In this document: positions 53,844-62,604 of the stretch, one piece after another
How positions within the stretch are numbered: the first letter of the stretch is position 1
Layout of the letters: the number at the start of each line of letters is the position of its first letter
Origin: JAWXBR01 sp046595995
GTDB taxonomy: Bacteria; Bacteroidota; Ignavibacteria; Kapaibacteriales; Kapaibacteriaceae
Direction of reading: 5' to 3'
NCBI GenBank assembly: GCA_046595995.1
Contig: JBKJNB010000160.1
Coordinates: 1-64,000, forward strand
Length of the DNA stretch: 64,000 nt
Position numbers and translations under genes: made by a program
The notes under the pieces: model-generated
What the model saw: only the letters and a program-made list of their open reading frames with translations
Told to the model about the DNA's origin: nothing
Databases searched by the model: none

Positions 53844-54551
53844 TCACTTCAGAGCGTCTGAAGTCTTAGCCACAATACGATCGATACCGTCAACAGGGCA
53901 CTTCTGATGAATTTTGTAGGAAGCGGAGAGTGTGGTTACTGGTACAGCAAGCAGACGTTCTCTAGCAATCAGGATGCCGCACATCCGGCAGATGCCATAT
54001 GTCTTTTCTGTGATGCGCTGTAAAGCTTCTTCCAGTTTGCGTATGTAATCCTGAATGCGTTGAATCTGTGCGTAGGTCTTTTCCTTCTCAATGGCTTCCG
54101 AACCTTGCTCAGCCATGTGCATGGAATAGATCGCACTTTCCTCTGTTGACTCACTACTCGTTAGATCGTCTAGCCGCTCCTTCAGCATTCGTAGTTCTTC
54201 GAACGCGTCTTCCTTTGATCGCTCGATGTTGCTTTTGAAGGTGGCGAGGTCTTTGTCCGAATACTTCAGTCCCGGCTTCGGTGCTACAGGTACCATCGGT
54301 GGCTTCTTGGGCACAAGCGGTGCGGCGTTCGGGGTAAAAACAAAAGCTGCCCCAACAGTTTGGTTAACTGTCGGAGCAGCGGGTAGTGGGCCCGAAGACT
54401 TCAACGACTTCCTGTTCGTCACGTTCCTACTCAATGCTGGCTTTGACTGGGCAATTCGGATATCTTCCGAACTCTTTTTCGACGGTGTGACTATTGGTGG
54501 TTGAACCACTTTAGTCGACACAGGAGCCGCACTCTTCGAGGAAGTCTTCAT
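53844..54551 (-). CDS. DksA/TraR-like zinc-finger protein with long N-terminal extension
   Basis: 235 residues. The first ~110 are low-complexity, Pro/Lys/Ser-rich. A coiled-coil (about 120-185, KSNIERSKEDAFEELRMLKERL and IQRIQDYIRKLEEALQRI) and a zinc-ribbon remnant follow: GICRMCG then only one later cysteine (IHQKCPVDG), so the C4 site is incomplete, as in some DksA paralogues. DksA-type proteins enter the RNA polymerase secondary channel. Placed between the histone-H1-like gene and lspA. Confidence 0.82.
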   Translation of the reverse strand: MKTSSKSAAPVSTKVVQPPIVTPSKKSSEDIRIAQSKPALSRNVTNRKSLKSSGPLPAAPTVNQTVGAAFVFTPNAAPLVPKKPPMVPVAPKPGLKYSDKDLATFKSNIERSKEDAFEELRMLKERLDDLTSSESTEESAIYSMHMAEQGSEAIEKEKTYAQIQRIQDYIRKLEEALQRITEKTYGICRMCGILIARERLLAVPVTTLSASYKIHQKCPVDGIDRIVAKTSDALK

Positions 54552-54583
54552 TGGCGCCGGAACTGCCTTAGGCGTTGGACGCT

Positions 54584-54787
54584 TTAGGCTGCTTTTTTTT
54601 TTGCAGCTGTCTTCTTGGCTGCCTTCTTGGCTGCCTTCTTAGCTGGCTTCTTAGCCGCCTTCTTAGCTGCCTTCTTAGCTGGACGCTTAGCGGCTGCCTT
54701 CTTGGCTGCCTTCTTCGCCGGCTTCTTGGCTGCCTTCTTGGCTGCCTTCTTGGCTGGCTTCTTAGCTGCCTTTTTCGCTGCTGCCAT
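54584..54787 (-). CDS. Histone H1-like lysine/alanine-rich DNA-binding protein
   Basis: 67 residues composed almost wholly of AKKAAKK, AKKPAKK and AKKTAAKK repeats; no hydrophobic core. Similar to eukaryotic H1 tails and to bacterial histone H1-like proteins. It would bind DNA nonspecifically or condense it. The topA tail at 46.36-46.56 kb has the same composition. The gene consists of related short repeats, so copy number may vary. Between ileS and the DksA-like gene. Confidence 0.8.
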   Translation of the reverse strand: MAAAKKAAKKPAKKAAKKAAKKPAKKAAKKAAAKRPAKKAAKKAAKKPAKKAAKKAAKKTAAKKKAA

Positions 54788-54844
54788 AAACTAATCTCCG
54801 AACAGTTGAACATGAAAACACGTACGCCACTTTGGCGTAAGCAT

Positions 54845-57800
54845 CTACGATGCGGAGGCCCGCGCACCAGTGCGCCCGATCCGCACGCTGACGTTTCGCC
54901 CGTTTATCTCGAGAACGGTCCCAAAGGGACCTTCCCCCCGCTCGAGCGTATCGGCCAGCGTTTCCATTACAATCGAATTTCGCATGACATCCATTGCTTC
55001 GGACATTTCATCATCCGCCGCGAACGTAATGTCAATACGATCCGTCACTTCGAATCCAGAGTCCTTGCGGAACTTCTGAACCTTGCTAACAAACTCGCGT
55101 GCCAAGCCTTCCTGAATCAGCACACCGTCCAACTCCGTATCAAGTGCAACCGTCACACCATCTGCTGAAGCAACCAACCAGCCTTCGATATCCTGACTGA
55201 CGATTTCGACATCCTCTAGGTCGATCTGCACGACCTCATCGCCAACATTCACTTCCAGGACTAAAGACTGCTCGAGTTTGCGGACTTGTTCGTTACCCAA
55301 TGATTTGATCGCCTGCGACACGAGCTGCGTTTTGTCACCGTACTTCTTTCCGATGATCTTGAAGTTTGGCTTCGTTGAACGTTGAACGATGTTTGTGTCA
55401 TCGGACACATACTCAATCGCCTTTACGTTGATCTCTTCAAGAATGATTTCTTCAACCGTTTGGATTTTCCTGCGCGTTGCAGGACTATCTACTGGGAGAA
55501 GAATGCGACGCAGCGGTTGTCGCGTTTTGATCTTCGACTTTTCTCTCAAAGAACGAGCAAGGAAAACAATCGTCTGCGCCTGCTTCATCCGGTACTCGAG
55601 ATCACTGTTGATAAGTGACTCCTCGGGCTCGCGCAATATAATACAATGGATGCTCAAATGTTCTTGGTGCAAACGCATGCGCAGGAAAATCTGTTCCGAA
55701 AGGAATGGAGCAACGGGTGCCATCATTTCTGCGACGACGAGAATCACATCACGAAGCGTTTGATATGCTGCGAGTTTGTCTTCATCCATCTCCCCTTTCC
55801 AGAAGCGTCTGCGATTGCGGCGTACATACCAATTCGAAACATCTTCAATGACGAAGTCTTGTACGAGTCTACACGCGCGTGTGATATCGTAACCATCCAT
55901 ACTTTCTGTGTAGGCACCAATTGTGGTGTTAAGACGAGAAAGAATCCAATGATCGATCTCTGGGCGTTCATCAATAGGCACAATTGGTTCGTTGCCGGTA
56001 AATCCATCGATACCTGCATACAGTGCAAAGAAGCCATACGTGTTTACAAACGACCTGAATAGGTCTGCAATCACGGTCTTCGCAACGTCGTCCTCGTTGA
56101 AGTTGCGCGGCTTCCAGGCTGGTGCGGCAGCCATCAGGTACCACCGAATAGCGTCGGCGCCATACTTATCGAACAACACGAACGGATCTAACATGTTGCC
56201 GCGCGACTTCGACATCTTCAGCCCGTGCTTGTCGAGTAACATGTCGTTGACAACGACATGACGATATGCTGGCTGATCGAAGAGCGCCGTTGAAATATTA
56301 TGCATGGTATAAAACCATCCGCGCGTTTGATCAATTCCCTCAGCAATGAAATCAGCAGGAAATGACTTCTTAAACAATTCCTCATTCTCAAACGGATAGT
56401 GGAATTGGGCAAACGGCATCGATCCGGAATCGAACCATGCATCGATGACCTCTTTCGTGCGACGGTATTCGACTCCGTTGCGAACGAAGACAACGCGATC
56501 GACGAACGGACGATGCAGATCGACCGCATCGAGTAAGTTTTCCACAGGAACCCTTGAACCGTCGTCATGTTCGTATAGACCTTTCTTCAATTCGTCAACC
56601 GATCCTACAGCGAACATATCCGATCCATCTTCACTCACCCATATCGGCAATGGTGTTCCCCAATAACGATCACGTGAGAGCGACCATTCTTTGACATCTT
56701 CGAGCCAATTACCAAATCGACCGGCACCAATTTCTTCGGGATGCCACGCAATGGTTTTGTTCAGCGCAACGAGTTCGTCTTTGTACTCGGGAGATTTTAT
56801 AAACCATGAATCGCGCGCGTAATAGATGACGGGATTATCGGTACGCCAGCAATGCGGATAGCTGTGCAGATAATCGAACGCGGCTTTGTACGCTTTACCA
56901 CCAATCTTCAACGCCTTCACAATATCCCTGTCCGCACCCTCTTCAACTCGTGTACCGTTCGCAGACTGATCGGGATACGTAAAGGTCTTTACGCCACGCC
57001 CTGCGTATGCTTTAATGGCATCGGTGAATCGTCCGTTCTGATTTACAGGTTGCACGATAGGGAGGTTGTAGAGCTTCGACATTTCAAAATCGTCCTGGCC
57101 GAATGCTGGCGCAAGGTGCACGACACCGGTTCCATCCGTTGTCGAAACAAACGCGCCCGGTAGAACATGCAGTACATTCGGATACGTAGCTGCGTCGAGC
57201 TCAACGTCTGGGAATATCTGCTCGTATACGGTGCCAACAAGATCGGCACCAAGAAAACGCTCTACGATCTCAACCTCTCCGTCGAGGATTTCAAGACGCG
57301 ATTCAGCAAGAACAACCATCGCTTCGACTGGTGCTTCATTTATCGTGCGCGTGTTACGCACCAGTACGTAGGAGATGTCCGGACCAACAGCAAGTGCAAC
57401 GTTTCCGAACAACGTCCATGGCGTGGTAGTCCACACCAATATCGAAGCCCCATTGGCCGCGAGCCCCTTAACAGGAGACGAGGTAATGCGAAGTTTTAAG
57501 TAGACGTTCGGGTCGCGGACGTCTTTGTAGTTGAGCGAGAGTTCGTGCGATGATAGAGGCGTACCAAGTGTCGGTGACTGCGGCACAACCTTGAACCCCT
57601 TATAGATGAGTCCCTTCTCAAAGAACTGCTTCAGTGCCCACCACACCGATTCGACATAGTCGTTCGAGCAGGTGATATACGGATCGTCCATGTCGAGCCA
57701 ATAGCCCATACGACGCGTGAGTGTACGCCACCCGGTATCGTGCGCGATGTTATAGTCGACGAGCGCTCTGCATGCCGCGTTGAATTTGTCAACGCCAAGT

Positions 57801-58129
57801 ACTTCAATCTGTGCTTTGTCCGTAATACCTAGCTGCTTCTCTACGGCAAGTTCAACCGGAAGCCCGTGGGTATCCCAGCCTGCCTTGCGACGTACGTAGA
57901 ATCCGCGCATCGTCTTGTATCGGCACATCGCGTCTTTAATCGTACGTGAAAACGCATGGTGAATACCCGGACTGCCGTTGACGGTGGGTGGTCCTTCGTT
58001 GAACGAAAAGCGCTTTGCGCCTTCGCGAGCATTCAGCGACGCCGCGAAAACGTTGTTGCGTTCCCAGTACTCAAGAATCTCTTGTTCGTGTCGGGGATAG
58101 GAGAAATCGTCCGGAAGCGGTTCAAACAT
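54845..58129 (-). CDS. ileS: Isoleucyl-tRNA synthetase
   Basis: 1094 residues, the long (type 2, eukaryote-like) class. HIGH-equivalent SPGIHHAFSRTIKD near 54-67, editing CP1 domain with WTTTPWTLFGNVALAV, FIAEGIDQTRGWFYTMH, and KMSKS in GLKMSKSRGN near 640. The C-terminal region ends VLEINGRNVSVRIGRT and lacks the zinc cysteines of E. coli type. Long-type IleRS is often mupirocin-resistant; inference only. Followed downstream by the H1-like gene. Confidence 0.97.
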   Translation of the reverse strand: MFEPLPDDFSYPRHEQEILEYWERNNVFAASLNAREGAKRFSFNEGPPTVNGSPGIHHAFSRTIKDAMCRYKTMRGFYVRRKAGWDTHGLPVELAVEKQLGITDKAQIEVLGVDKFNAACRALVDYNIAHDTGWRTLTRRMGYWLDMDDPYITCSNDYVESVWWALKQFFEKGLIYKGFKVVPQSPTLGTPLSSHELSLNYKDVRDPNVYLKLRITSSPVKGLAANGASILVWTTTPWTLFGNVALAVGPDISYVLVRNTRTINEAPVEAMVVLAESRLEILDGEVEIVERFLGADLVGTVYEQIFPDVELDAATYPNVLHVLPGAFVSTTDGTGVVHLAPAFGQDDFEMSKLYNLPIVQPVNQNGRFTDAIKAYAGRGVKTFTYPDQSANGTRVEEGADRDIVKALKIGGKAYKAAFDYLHSYPHCWRTDNPVIYYARDSWFIKSPEYKDELVALNKTIAWHPEEIGAGRFGNWLEDVKEWSLSRDRYWGTPLPIWVSEDGSDMFAVGSVDELKKGLYEHDDGSRVPVENLLDAVDLHRPFVDRVVFVRNGVEYRRTKEVIDAWFDSGSMPFAQFHYPFENEELFKKSFPADFIAEGIDQTRGWFYTMHNISTALFDQPAYRHVVVNDMLLDKHGLKMSKSRGNMLDPFVLFDKYGADAIRWYLMAAAPAWKPRNFNEDDVAKTVIADLFRSFVNTYGFFALYAGIDGFTGNEPIVPIDERPEIDHWILSRLNTTIGAYTESMDGYDITRACRLVQDFVIEDVSNWYVRRNRRRFWKGEMDEDKLAAYQTLRDVILVVAEMMAPVAPFLSEQIFLRMRLHQEHLSIHCIILREPEESLINSDLEYRMKQAQTIVFLARSLREKSKIKTRQPLRRILLPVDSPATRRKIQTVEEIILEEINVKAIEYVSDDTNIVQRSTKPNFKIIGKKYGDKTQLVSQAIKSLGNEQVRKLEQSLVLEVNVGDEVVQIDLEDVEIVSQDIEGWLVASADGVTVALDTELDGVLIQEGLAREFVSKVQKFRKDSGFEVTDRIDITFAADDEMSEAMDVMRNSIVMETLADTLERGEGPFGTVLEINGRNVSVRIGRTGARASAS

Positions 58130-58161
58130 GAAGTGCAGTCGTAGTTACGAAACGTGGAAAT

Positions 58162-58209
58162 TTACGGCGCGGCGCGTTGATATGCTTACGGTGCGGCGCG
58201 TTGATATGC
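58162..58209. repeat. 24-bp tandem duplication of the sensor kinase stop region
   Basis: Two head-to-tail 24-bp copies (58162-58185, 58186-58209) differ at one base. On the minus strand each encodes AYQRAAP plus TAA, so a spare copy of the end with its own stop follows the true stop. Confidence 0.85.
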
Positions 58210-59742
58210 GGCAATTCGCAGGATGAAGGTTGTGCCTTTACCGAGATGGCTGAATACTTCTATGCGTCCGTTGTGTGCGTCAACAATCCACTTCACGATT
58301 GAGAGACCGAGTCCAGAACCGAGCACGTCTTTCGAACGGGCCTTATCGACCTGAAAGAAACGGTCGAAGATGAAGGGCAATTCACCTGCAGGTATTCCTA
58401 TGCCTGTATCGCTCACCGTAAGCACCGCCTCGGAGTCTTCGCTGTTGTACTCTAACCGAACATGCACGTCGCCACCTTCTCGCGTGTACTTCACAGCATT
58501 CTCGATAATGTTCAGTAATGCCTGCTGCATGCGAACGGTATCGCCCATGATCATTAGGCCAGGCGCGATGGCTGTGGCGATCTCGATACGTTTTTTGTCC
58601 GCAAGAATCATAACGTCGTCGCACACGTTTTCGACCAGTGTGCTGAAGCGCACTTCTTCGAGCTGAAGTATTACCTGTCCGGACTCTGCGCGTGAAAGCT
58701 CGAGCAGCCCCTGCACAACTTGATTGAGGCGTTCAACTTCTTCGAGACAGCTTTCGAGAACCTTGCGTGCGTCGTCTGATGTTAGGGGTCTGCGTAGTGC
58801 CAGCTCCAACTCCCCCATCATAATGGCAAGCGGTGTGCGCAGTTCGTGCGAAGCATCGGAGGTGAATTGTCGGATTTGAGAAAACGACTTCTCGAGCCGT
58901 GCAATCATGTCGTTAACGGTTTCGGTAAGGCGTCCGAGCTCATCATCGGTCACTGGTTTTGGCAGTCTCAGGGTCAGATTCTGCGCGGTGATCTGCCGTG
59001 CTGAGGAAGTAATCTCATCGACGGGACGTAGCGAGCGCTTAGCAAGAAACCAGCCCGAGAGCAACGAGACGAGGAGAGCGGCCGGCAATGACCAGAGCAT
59101 GACGGAGAAGAGACCACGTAACGTGCTATCGACTTCGCTTGCGGGGTACGCAGCCAAGACTTCGGCCGCAGTGCCACGCAGGAGCACGATGCGATAGCGC
59201 TGACCATCGAGTGTGTAATACGTGTAGATACGATTGTCGACGACGGTTGTACCCTGACGTTCGAAGTAGGCAAAGCCAGGCAGTACCTTTTCGGCCGTCG
59301 TTAAGGTGTCAGTAACAGCATAGTTCGACTTCCACGCCAGTTTGCCCGATCCGTCGCGGACCTGAAAAAGAAAGCTCGATGAGTTCAGAAGCATGTGCTC
59401 GTACACCGCAGACCACACAGGATCCTCTTCGCCACCCGTGCCTTCGATTGGCATGATTGGTCCGATAAACCGTGAGGACTCTCGGTTGAGAAATTCGAAG
59501 GCGTCTTTACTTGCCGCCGGACGTCGTTCGCGCCGAGCGGGAGTAAGCGGACGTTTCGCTTGCTTTTGCTGCTGACGGATGACGGCTTCTAGCGAAGTCG
59601 CGGCACGAGACAGCGATGCGTCGAGGTTCTGGTAGAGCTCAGACGACACCGTCACATAGGTGCCAATGGCGAAGGCAACGACGATAAGCACGACAAGCGT
59701 GCTATACATAAGAGTGAGGCGAGCGCGAAGCGACAAGGGCAT
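58186..59742 (-). CDS. Membrane sensor histidine kinase
   Basis: 518 residues from ATG 59742; the longer frame from 59871 runs into murI and its promoter. Membrane helix about 8-33, periplasmic domain, second helix about 200-220, HAMP (SLRPVDEITSSARQI), HisKA with SDASHELRTPLA, and HATPase_c with NIIENAVKYT (N box), DTGIGIPAG (G1) and GSGLGLSIVKWIV (G2). Sensed signal unknown. No response regulator is adjacent, which is unusual for this architecture. Confidence 0.93.
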   Translation of the reverse strand: MPLSLRARLTLMYSTLVVLIVVAFAIGTYVTVSSELYQNLDASLSRAATSLEAVIRQQQKQAKRPLTPARRERRPAASKDAFEFLNRESSRFIGPIMPIEGTGGEEDPVWSAVYEHMLLNSSSFLFQVRDGSGKLAWKSNYAVTDTLTTAEKVLPGFAYFERQGTTVVDNRIYTYYTLDGQRYRIVLLRGTAAEVLAAYPASEVDSTLRGLFSVMLWSLPAALLVSLLSGWFLAKRSLRPVDEITSSARQITAQNLTLRLPKPVTDDELGRLTETVNDMIARLEKSFSQIRQFTSDASHELRTPLAIMMGELELALRRPLTSDDARKVLESCLEEVERLNQVVQGLLELSRAESGQVILQLEEVRFSTLVENVCDDVMILADKKRIEIATAIAPGLMIMGDTVRMQQALLNIIENAVKYTREGGDVHVRLEYNSEDSEAVLTVSDTGIGIPAGELPFIFDRFFQVDKARSKDVLGSGLGLSIVKWIVDAHNGRIEVFSHLGKGTTFILRIAAYQRAAP

Positions 59743-59745
59743 TGG

Positions 59746-59753
59746 TGAAAATA
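59746..59753 (-). promoter_or_regulatory. Promoter -7-like element (TATTTTCA) of the sensor kinase
   Basis: Minus strand, followed by CCA and the ATG at 59742. Only 6 bp from the murI element. Confidence 0.35.
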
Positions 59754-59759
59754 GCCCCC

Positions 59760-59767
59760 TATATTTG
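59760..59767 (+). promoter_or_regulatory. Promoter -7 element (TATATTTG) of murI
   Basis: Followed by ATA and the ATG at 59771, the same form as fur and the gene at 63682. Confidence 0.5.
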
Positions 59768-59770
59768 ATA

Positions 59771-60610
59771 ATGACGAATGACACGCGACCCATCGGGGTC
59801 TTTGATTCGGGTATAGGCGGCCTTAGCGTCCTAAAGCATCTGGTACAGATGCTTCCACATGAGCGGTTCATCTACCTTGGTGATACGGCTCGCGTGCCAT
59901 ATGGCAATCGGTCGGTGGAGACAGTTCGGCTGTATTCGCGTCAGTGCGCTACATTCCTCGAACAGCACGATGTGAAAATGATTGTTGTTGCGTGCAATAC
60001 GGCATCGGCCGTCGCGCTCGATGTGCTACGCGAGCACAGCACGGTACCCATCCTTGGCGTTATCGAACATGCTGCTGCAGAGGCGGTACGACGCACGCGC
60101 AACGGACACATCGGCGTTATCGGCACGCGCGCCACCATTGCGTCAAATGCGTACGCTACGTCTATTACACATGCAGCAAACGCCATGAACACAAATGCGG
60201 CTGGCACGAAGAACGTTTTTGTGCATAGTCAGCCGTGCCCCCTGTTCGTGCCCCTTGTCGAAGAAGGCTGGTTAGATACGCCAGCTACACGACTGATTGC
60301 TGAAGAGTATCTTCGTCCACTCATTGCAAATGGTATCGACACACTTGTACTTGGTTGTACGCACTACCCTTTACTCTCACCTATGCTTGCACGTATGCTG
60401 CCCGACGTAACATTAATCGATTGTGGTGAGGCTGCAGCTCATGAAGCAGCGCAGCAGCTCGATGCGCCGACTGACGCAGCACAACAGTCGCAGACGTATT
60501 TCTATCTGACAGATAACACGCCCCAGTTTCAACTTCTCGCTCGGCAGTTTCTCGGAACCACCGTCAACGAGCCCGTTCGTGTAAGTGTCGATCATCTCAT
60601 CGGAGTCTAA
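59771..60610 (+). CDS. murI: Glutamate racemase
   Basis: 279 residues from ATG 59771; the frame open from 59660 lies inside the kinase gene. Landmarks: VFDSGIGGLSVLK, GDTARVPYGNRS, catalytic Cys in VVACNTASA and LVLGCTHYPLL. Provides D-glutamate for peptidoglycan. Followed after 3 nt by a peptide-type permease gene. Start codons of murI and the divergent kinase are just 28 bp apart. Confidence 0.95.
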   Translation: MTNDTRPIGVFDSGIGGLSVLKHLVQMLPHERFIYLGDTARVPYGNRSVETVRLYSRQCATFLEQHDVKMIVVACNTASAVALDVLREHSTVPILGVIEHAAAEAVRRTRNGHIGVIGTRATIASNAYATSITHAANAMNTNAAGTKNVFVHSQPCPLFVPLVEEGWLDTPATRLIAEEYLRPLIANGIDTLVLGCTHYPLLSPMLARMLPDVTLIDCGEAAAHEAAQQLDAPTDAAQQSQTYFYLTDNTPQFQLLARQFLGTTVNEPVRVSVDHLIGV

Positions 60611-60613
60611 TGC

Positions 60614-61534
60614 ATGGCTACGTATCTCTTACGGAAGGTGCTGTATGCAATCCTCGTCCTCGTGGGCGTAATTGCCGTCACGTTCTTCATACGTCCTCCG
60701 GGCGACCCAGCCCGCGTATTGCTTGGGCAGCGTGCCGATGAGGCTTCGCTACGTGCGTTGCGCGAACAGCTCGGACTCGACAAGCCGTTGCCCGTGCAGA
60801 TGGGCTACTATATGGTAAACCTGGCTCAAGGCGACATGGGTCGCAGCATTGCGACCGGCCGCTCAGTAACCGAGACCATCATAGAGCGGTTGCCTGCGAC
60901 CGCTTTACTTGCATGCACATCAATGGCAATCGCGACCCTCCTTGGAATCGTGTTGGGTTTGATTGCGGCTTGGAAACCGAACTCATGGACGGATACATTA
61001 ACGATGTCGATGTCGCTGCTTGGCATTTCATTGCCGGCGTTTGTTGTCGGCCTACTGCTCGTATTACTCTTCGGCGTAATGCTCGAATGGTTTCCGAACA
61101 GTGGCTACGTCGATCGTGGTGCCGAATACCTTGTACTGCCGATGATCACCCTCGCTATACGTCCGATGGCCATTATTGCGCGCGTAACGCGTTCGAGTAT
61201 GCTCGACGTTCTCGGACAGGATTATGTCCGCACGGCCCGTGCGAAAGGCCTGAACGACTTCACCGTCTACACGAAGCACGCTCTTCGCAACGCGTTGAAT
61301 CCGGTGGTGACGACGGTGAGTGCATGGTTCGCCGGACTGCTTGCAGGGACGTACTTCATCGAATACATCTTCAGTTGGCCAGGCGTCGGTCTTACGGCAT
61401 TCAACGCGATTGAAAAACTCGACTTCCCTGTCATTCAAGGCACCGTTCTTCTTACGGCAATTGTGTTTGTTGTCGTGAACGTGTTTGCCGATCTCCTCTA
61501 TGCCTACATCGACCCCAAGGTCCGTCTTAACTAA
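60614..61534 (+). CDS. dppB: ABC transporter permease, dipeptide/oligopeptide (DppB-like) type
   Basis: 306 residues with six membrane helices, N-terminal YLLRKVLYAILVLVGVIAVTFF, TspO-unrelated, GRSIATGRSVTETI periplasmic motif, and the EAA loop RTARAKGLNDFTVYTKHALRNALNPV. Imports peptides, nickel or sugar-peptide ligands with an SBP and two ATPases. Those partners are not in the window, so substrate is open. Pairs with the next gene, 8 nt downstream. Confidence 0.9.
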   Translation: MATYLLRKVLYAILVLVGVIAVTFFIRPPGDPARVLLGQRADEASLRALREQLGLDKPLPVQMGYYMVNLAQGDMGRSIATGRSVTETIIERLPATALLACTSMAIATLLGIVLGLIAAWKPNSWTDTLTMSMSLLGISLPAFVVGLLLVLLFGVMLEWFPNSGYVDRGAEYLVLPMITLAIRPMAIIARVTRSSMLDVLGQDYVRTARAKGLNDFTVYTKHALRNALNPVVTTVSAWFAGLLAGTYFIEYIFSWPGVGLTAFNAIEKLDFPVIQGTVLLTAIVFVVVNVFADLLYAYIDPKVRLN

Positions 61535-61542
61535 GGAAACCC

Positions 61543-62604
61543 ATGAGCAAGACTGTTAAGGGGCACGAAGGGGGCGAAAGCCTGTGGGGAATTGCATGGC
61601 GTAGACTTCGCAAGAATCCAGGTGCTGTGTTTGGTATGAGTGTTCTTGTTGTGATGATTGTTATGGCAATTGCCGCACCGTTCATCACGCCGTTCGATCC
61701 AACAACGCAGATTCTAGAGTACGCAGTAAAGCCCGCGGGCTTTCGCGGTAGCGTTCTGCTGAAAAAGAATCCTTCGGATGAGCGCCAACCATCGATTCTT
61801 GCGGTGGCCACGTGGGAGCAGCGCGGTGACACTGTGTTCTACACAGACCCAGCGGGTCAGCCGTACAAGGTTGCCGTATCGTCATTACATGGCAACAGCG
61901 CCGATGACTGGTTCGAGGAACCGCTGTTTTTACTCGGTACCGATCGTTTCGGACGCGACATGTTTAGTCGCCTTGTTTACGGTATGCGCGTTTCATTGAG
62001 CGTCGGTCTGATAGCGGAATCGATTGCACTCTCTATCGGGATTCTGCTTGGGTCGATGGCCGGTTTTTTTAGAGGTTGGATCGATGACGTCATCATGTGG
62101 CTCGTAAACGTTGTATGGTCTTTCCCTACCATTCTCCTTGTCATCGCATTCAGCGTCATTCTGGGCAAAGGGTATTGGCAGACATTCGTTGCCATTGGTC
62201 TGTCCTCTTGGGTAGACATTGCACGTATCGTTCGCGGCCAGTTCTTCTCGATCCGTGAGCAGGAATATGTAGAGGCCACACGCGCGCTCGGCTTCGGGTC
62301 GATGCGCACAATCTTCAGACACATGTTGCCGAATGCGGCCGGACCAATCATTGTTCTGTCGACTGCGGGCTTTGCAACGGCAATCATTGCAGAAGCCTCG
62401 CTCAGCTTTATTGGCCTTGGTGTTCAGCCCCCTACCCCATCGTGGGGTCAGATGATCAAAGACGGCTACGGATACATAGCGCTAGGCACGAACTGGGGTA
62501 TGACTGTCTTTCCAAGTATTGCAATGGCTCTTGCAGTGTTGGCACTAAATCTGTTTGGTGATGGATTACGCGATGCTCTCGATCCGAAAACAACGCAGCG
62601 ATGA
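61543..62604 (+). CDS. dppC: ABC transporter permease (DppC-like) with extra periplasmic segment
   Basis: 353 residues, about 60 longer than E. coli DppC. After the first helix (GMSVLVVMIVMAIAAPFITPFDPT) an extra stretch (about residues 60-125, SVLLKKNPSDERQPS to VSSLHGNSADDWFEE) comes before the usual LGTDRFGRDMFSRLVYG. EAA loop: VEATRALGFGSMRTIFRHMLPN. The insert could contact the binding protein. Its stop overlaps the holA start (ATGA). Confidence 0.9.
   Translation: MSKTVKGHEGGESLWGIAWRRLRKNPGAVFGMSVLVVMIVMAIAAPFITPFDPTTQILEYAVKPAGFRGSVLLKKNPSDERQPSILAVATWEQRGDTVFYTDPAGQPYKVAVSSLHGNSADDWFEEPLFLLGTDRFGRDMFSRLVYGMRVSLSVGLIAESIALSIGILLGSMAGFFRGWIDDVIMWLVNVVWSFPTILLVIAFSVILGKGYWQTFVAIGLSSWVDIARIVRGQFFSIREQEYVEATRALGFGSMRTIFRHMLPNAAGPIIVLSTAGFATAIIAEASLSFIGLGVQPPTPSWGQMIKDGYGYIALGTNWGMTVFPSIAMALAVLALNLFGDGLRDALDPKTTQR

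Noticed and set aside
54575..55168. Plus-strand Leu/Cys-rich ORF of 197 codons
   Set aside because: Antisense of the AKKAAKK repeat gene; composition is a mirror effect.
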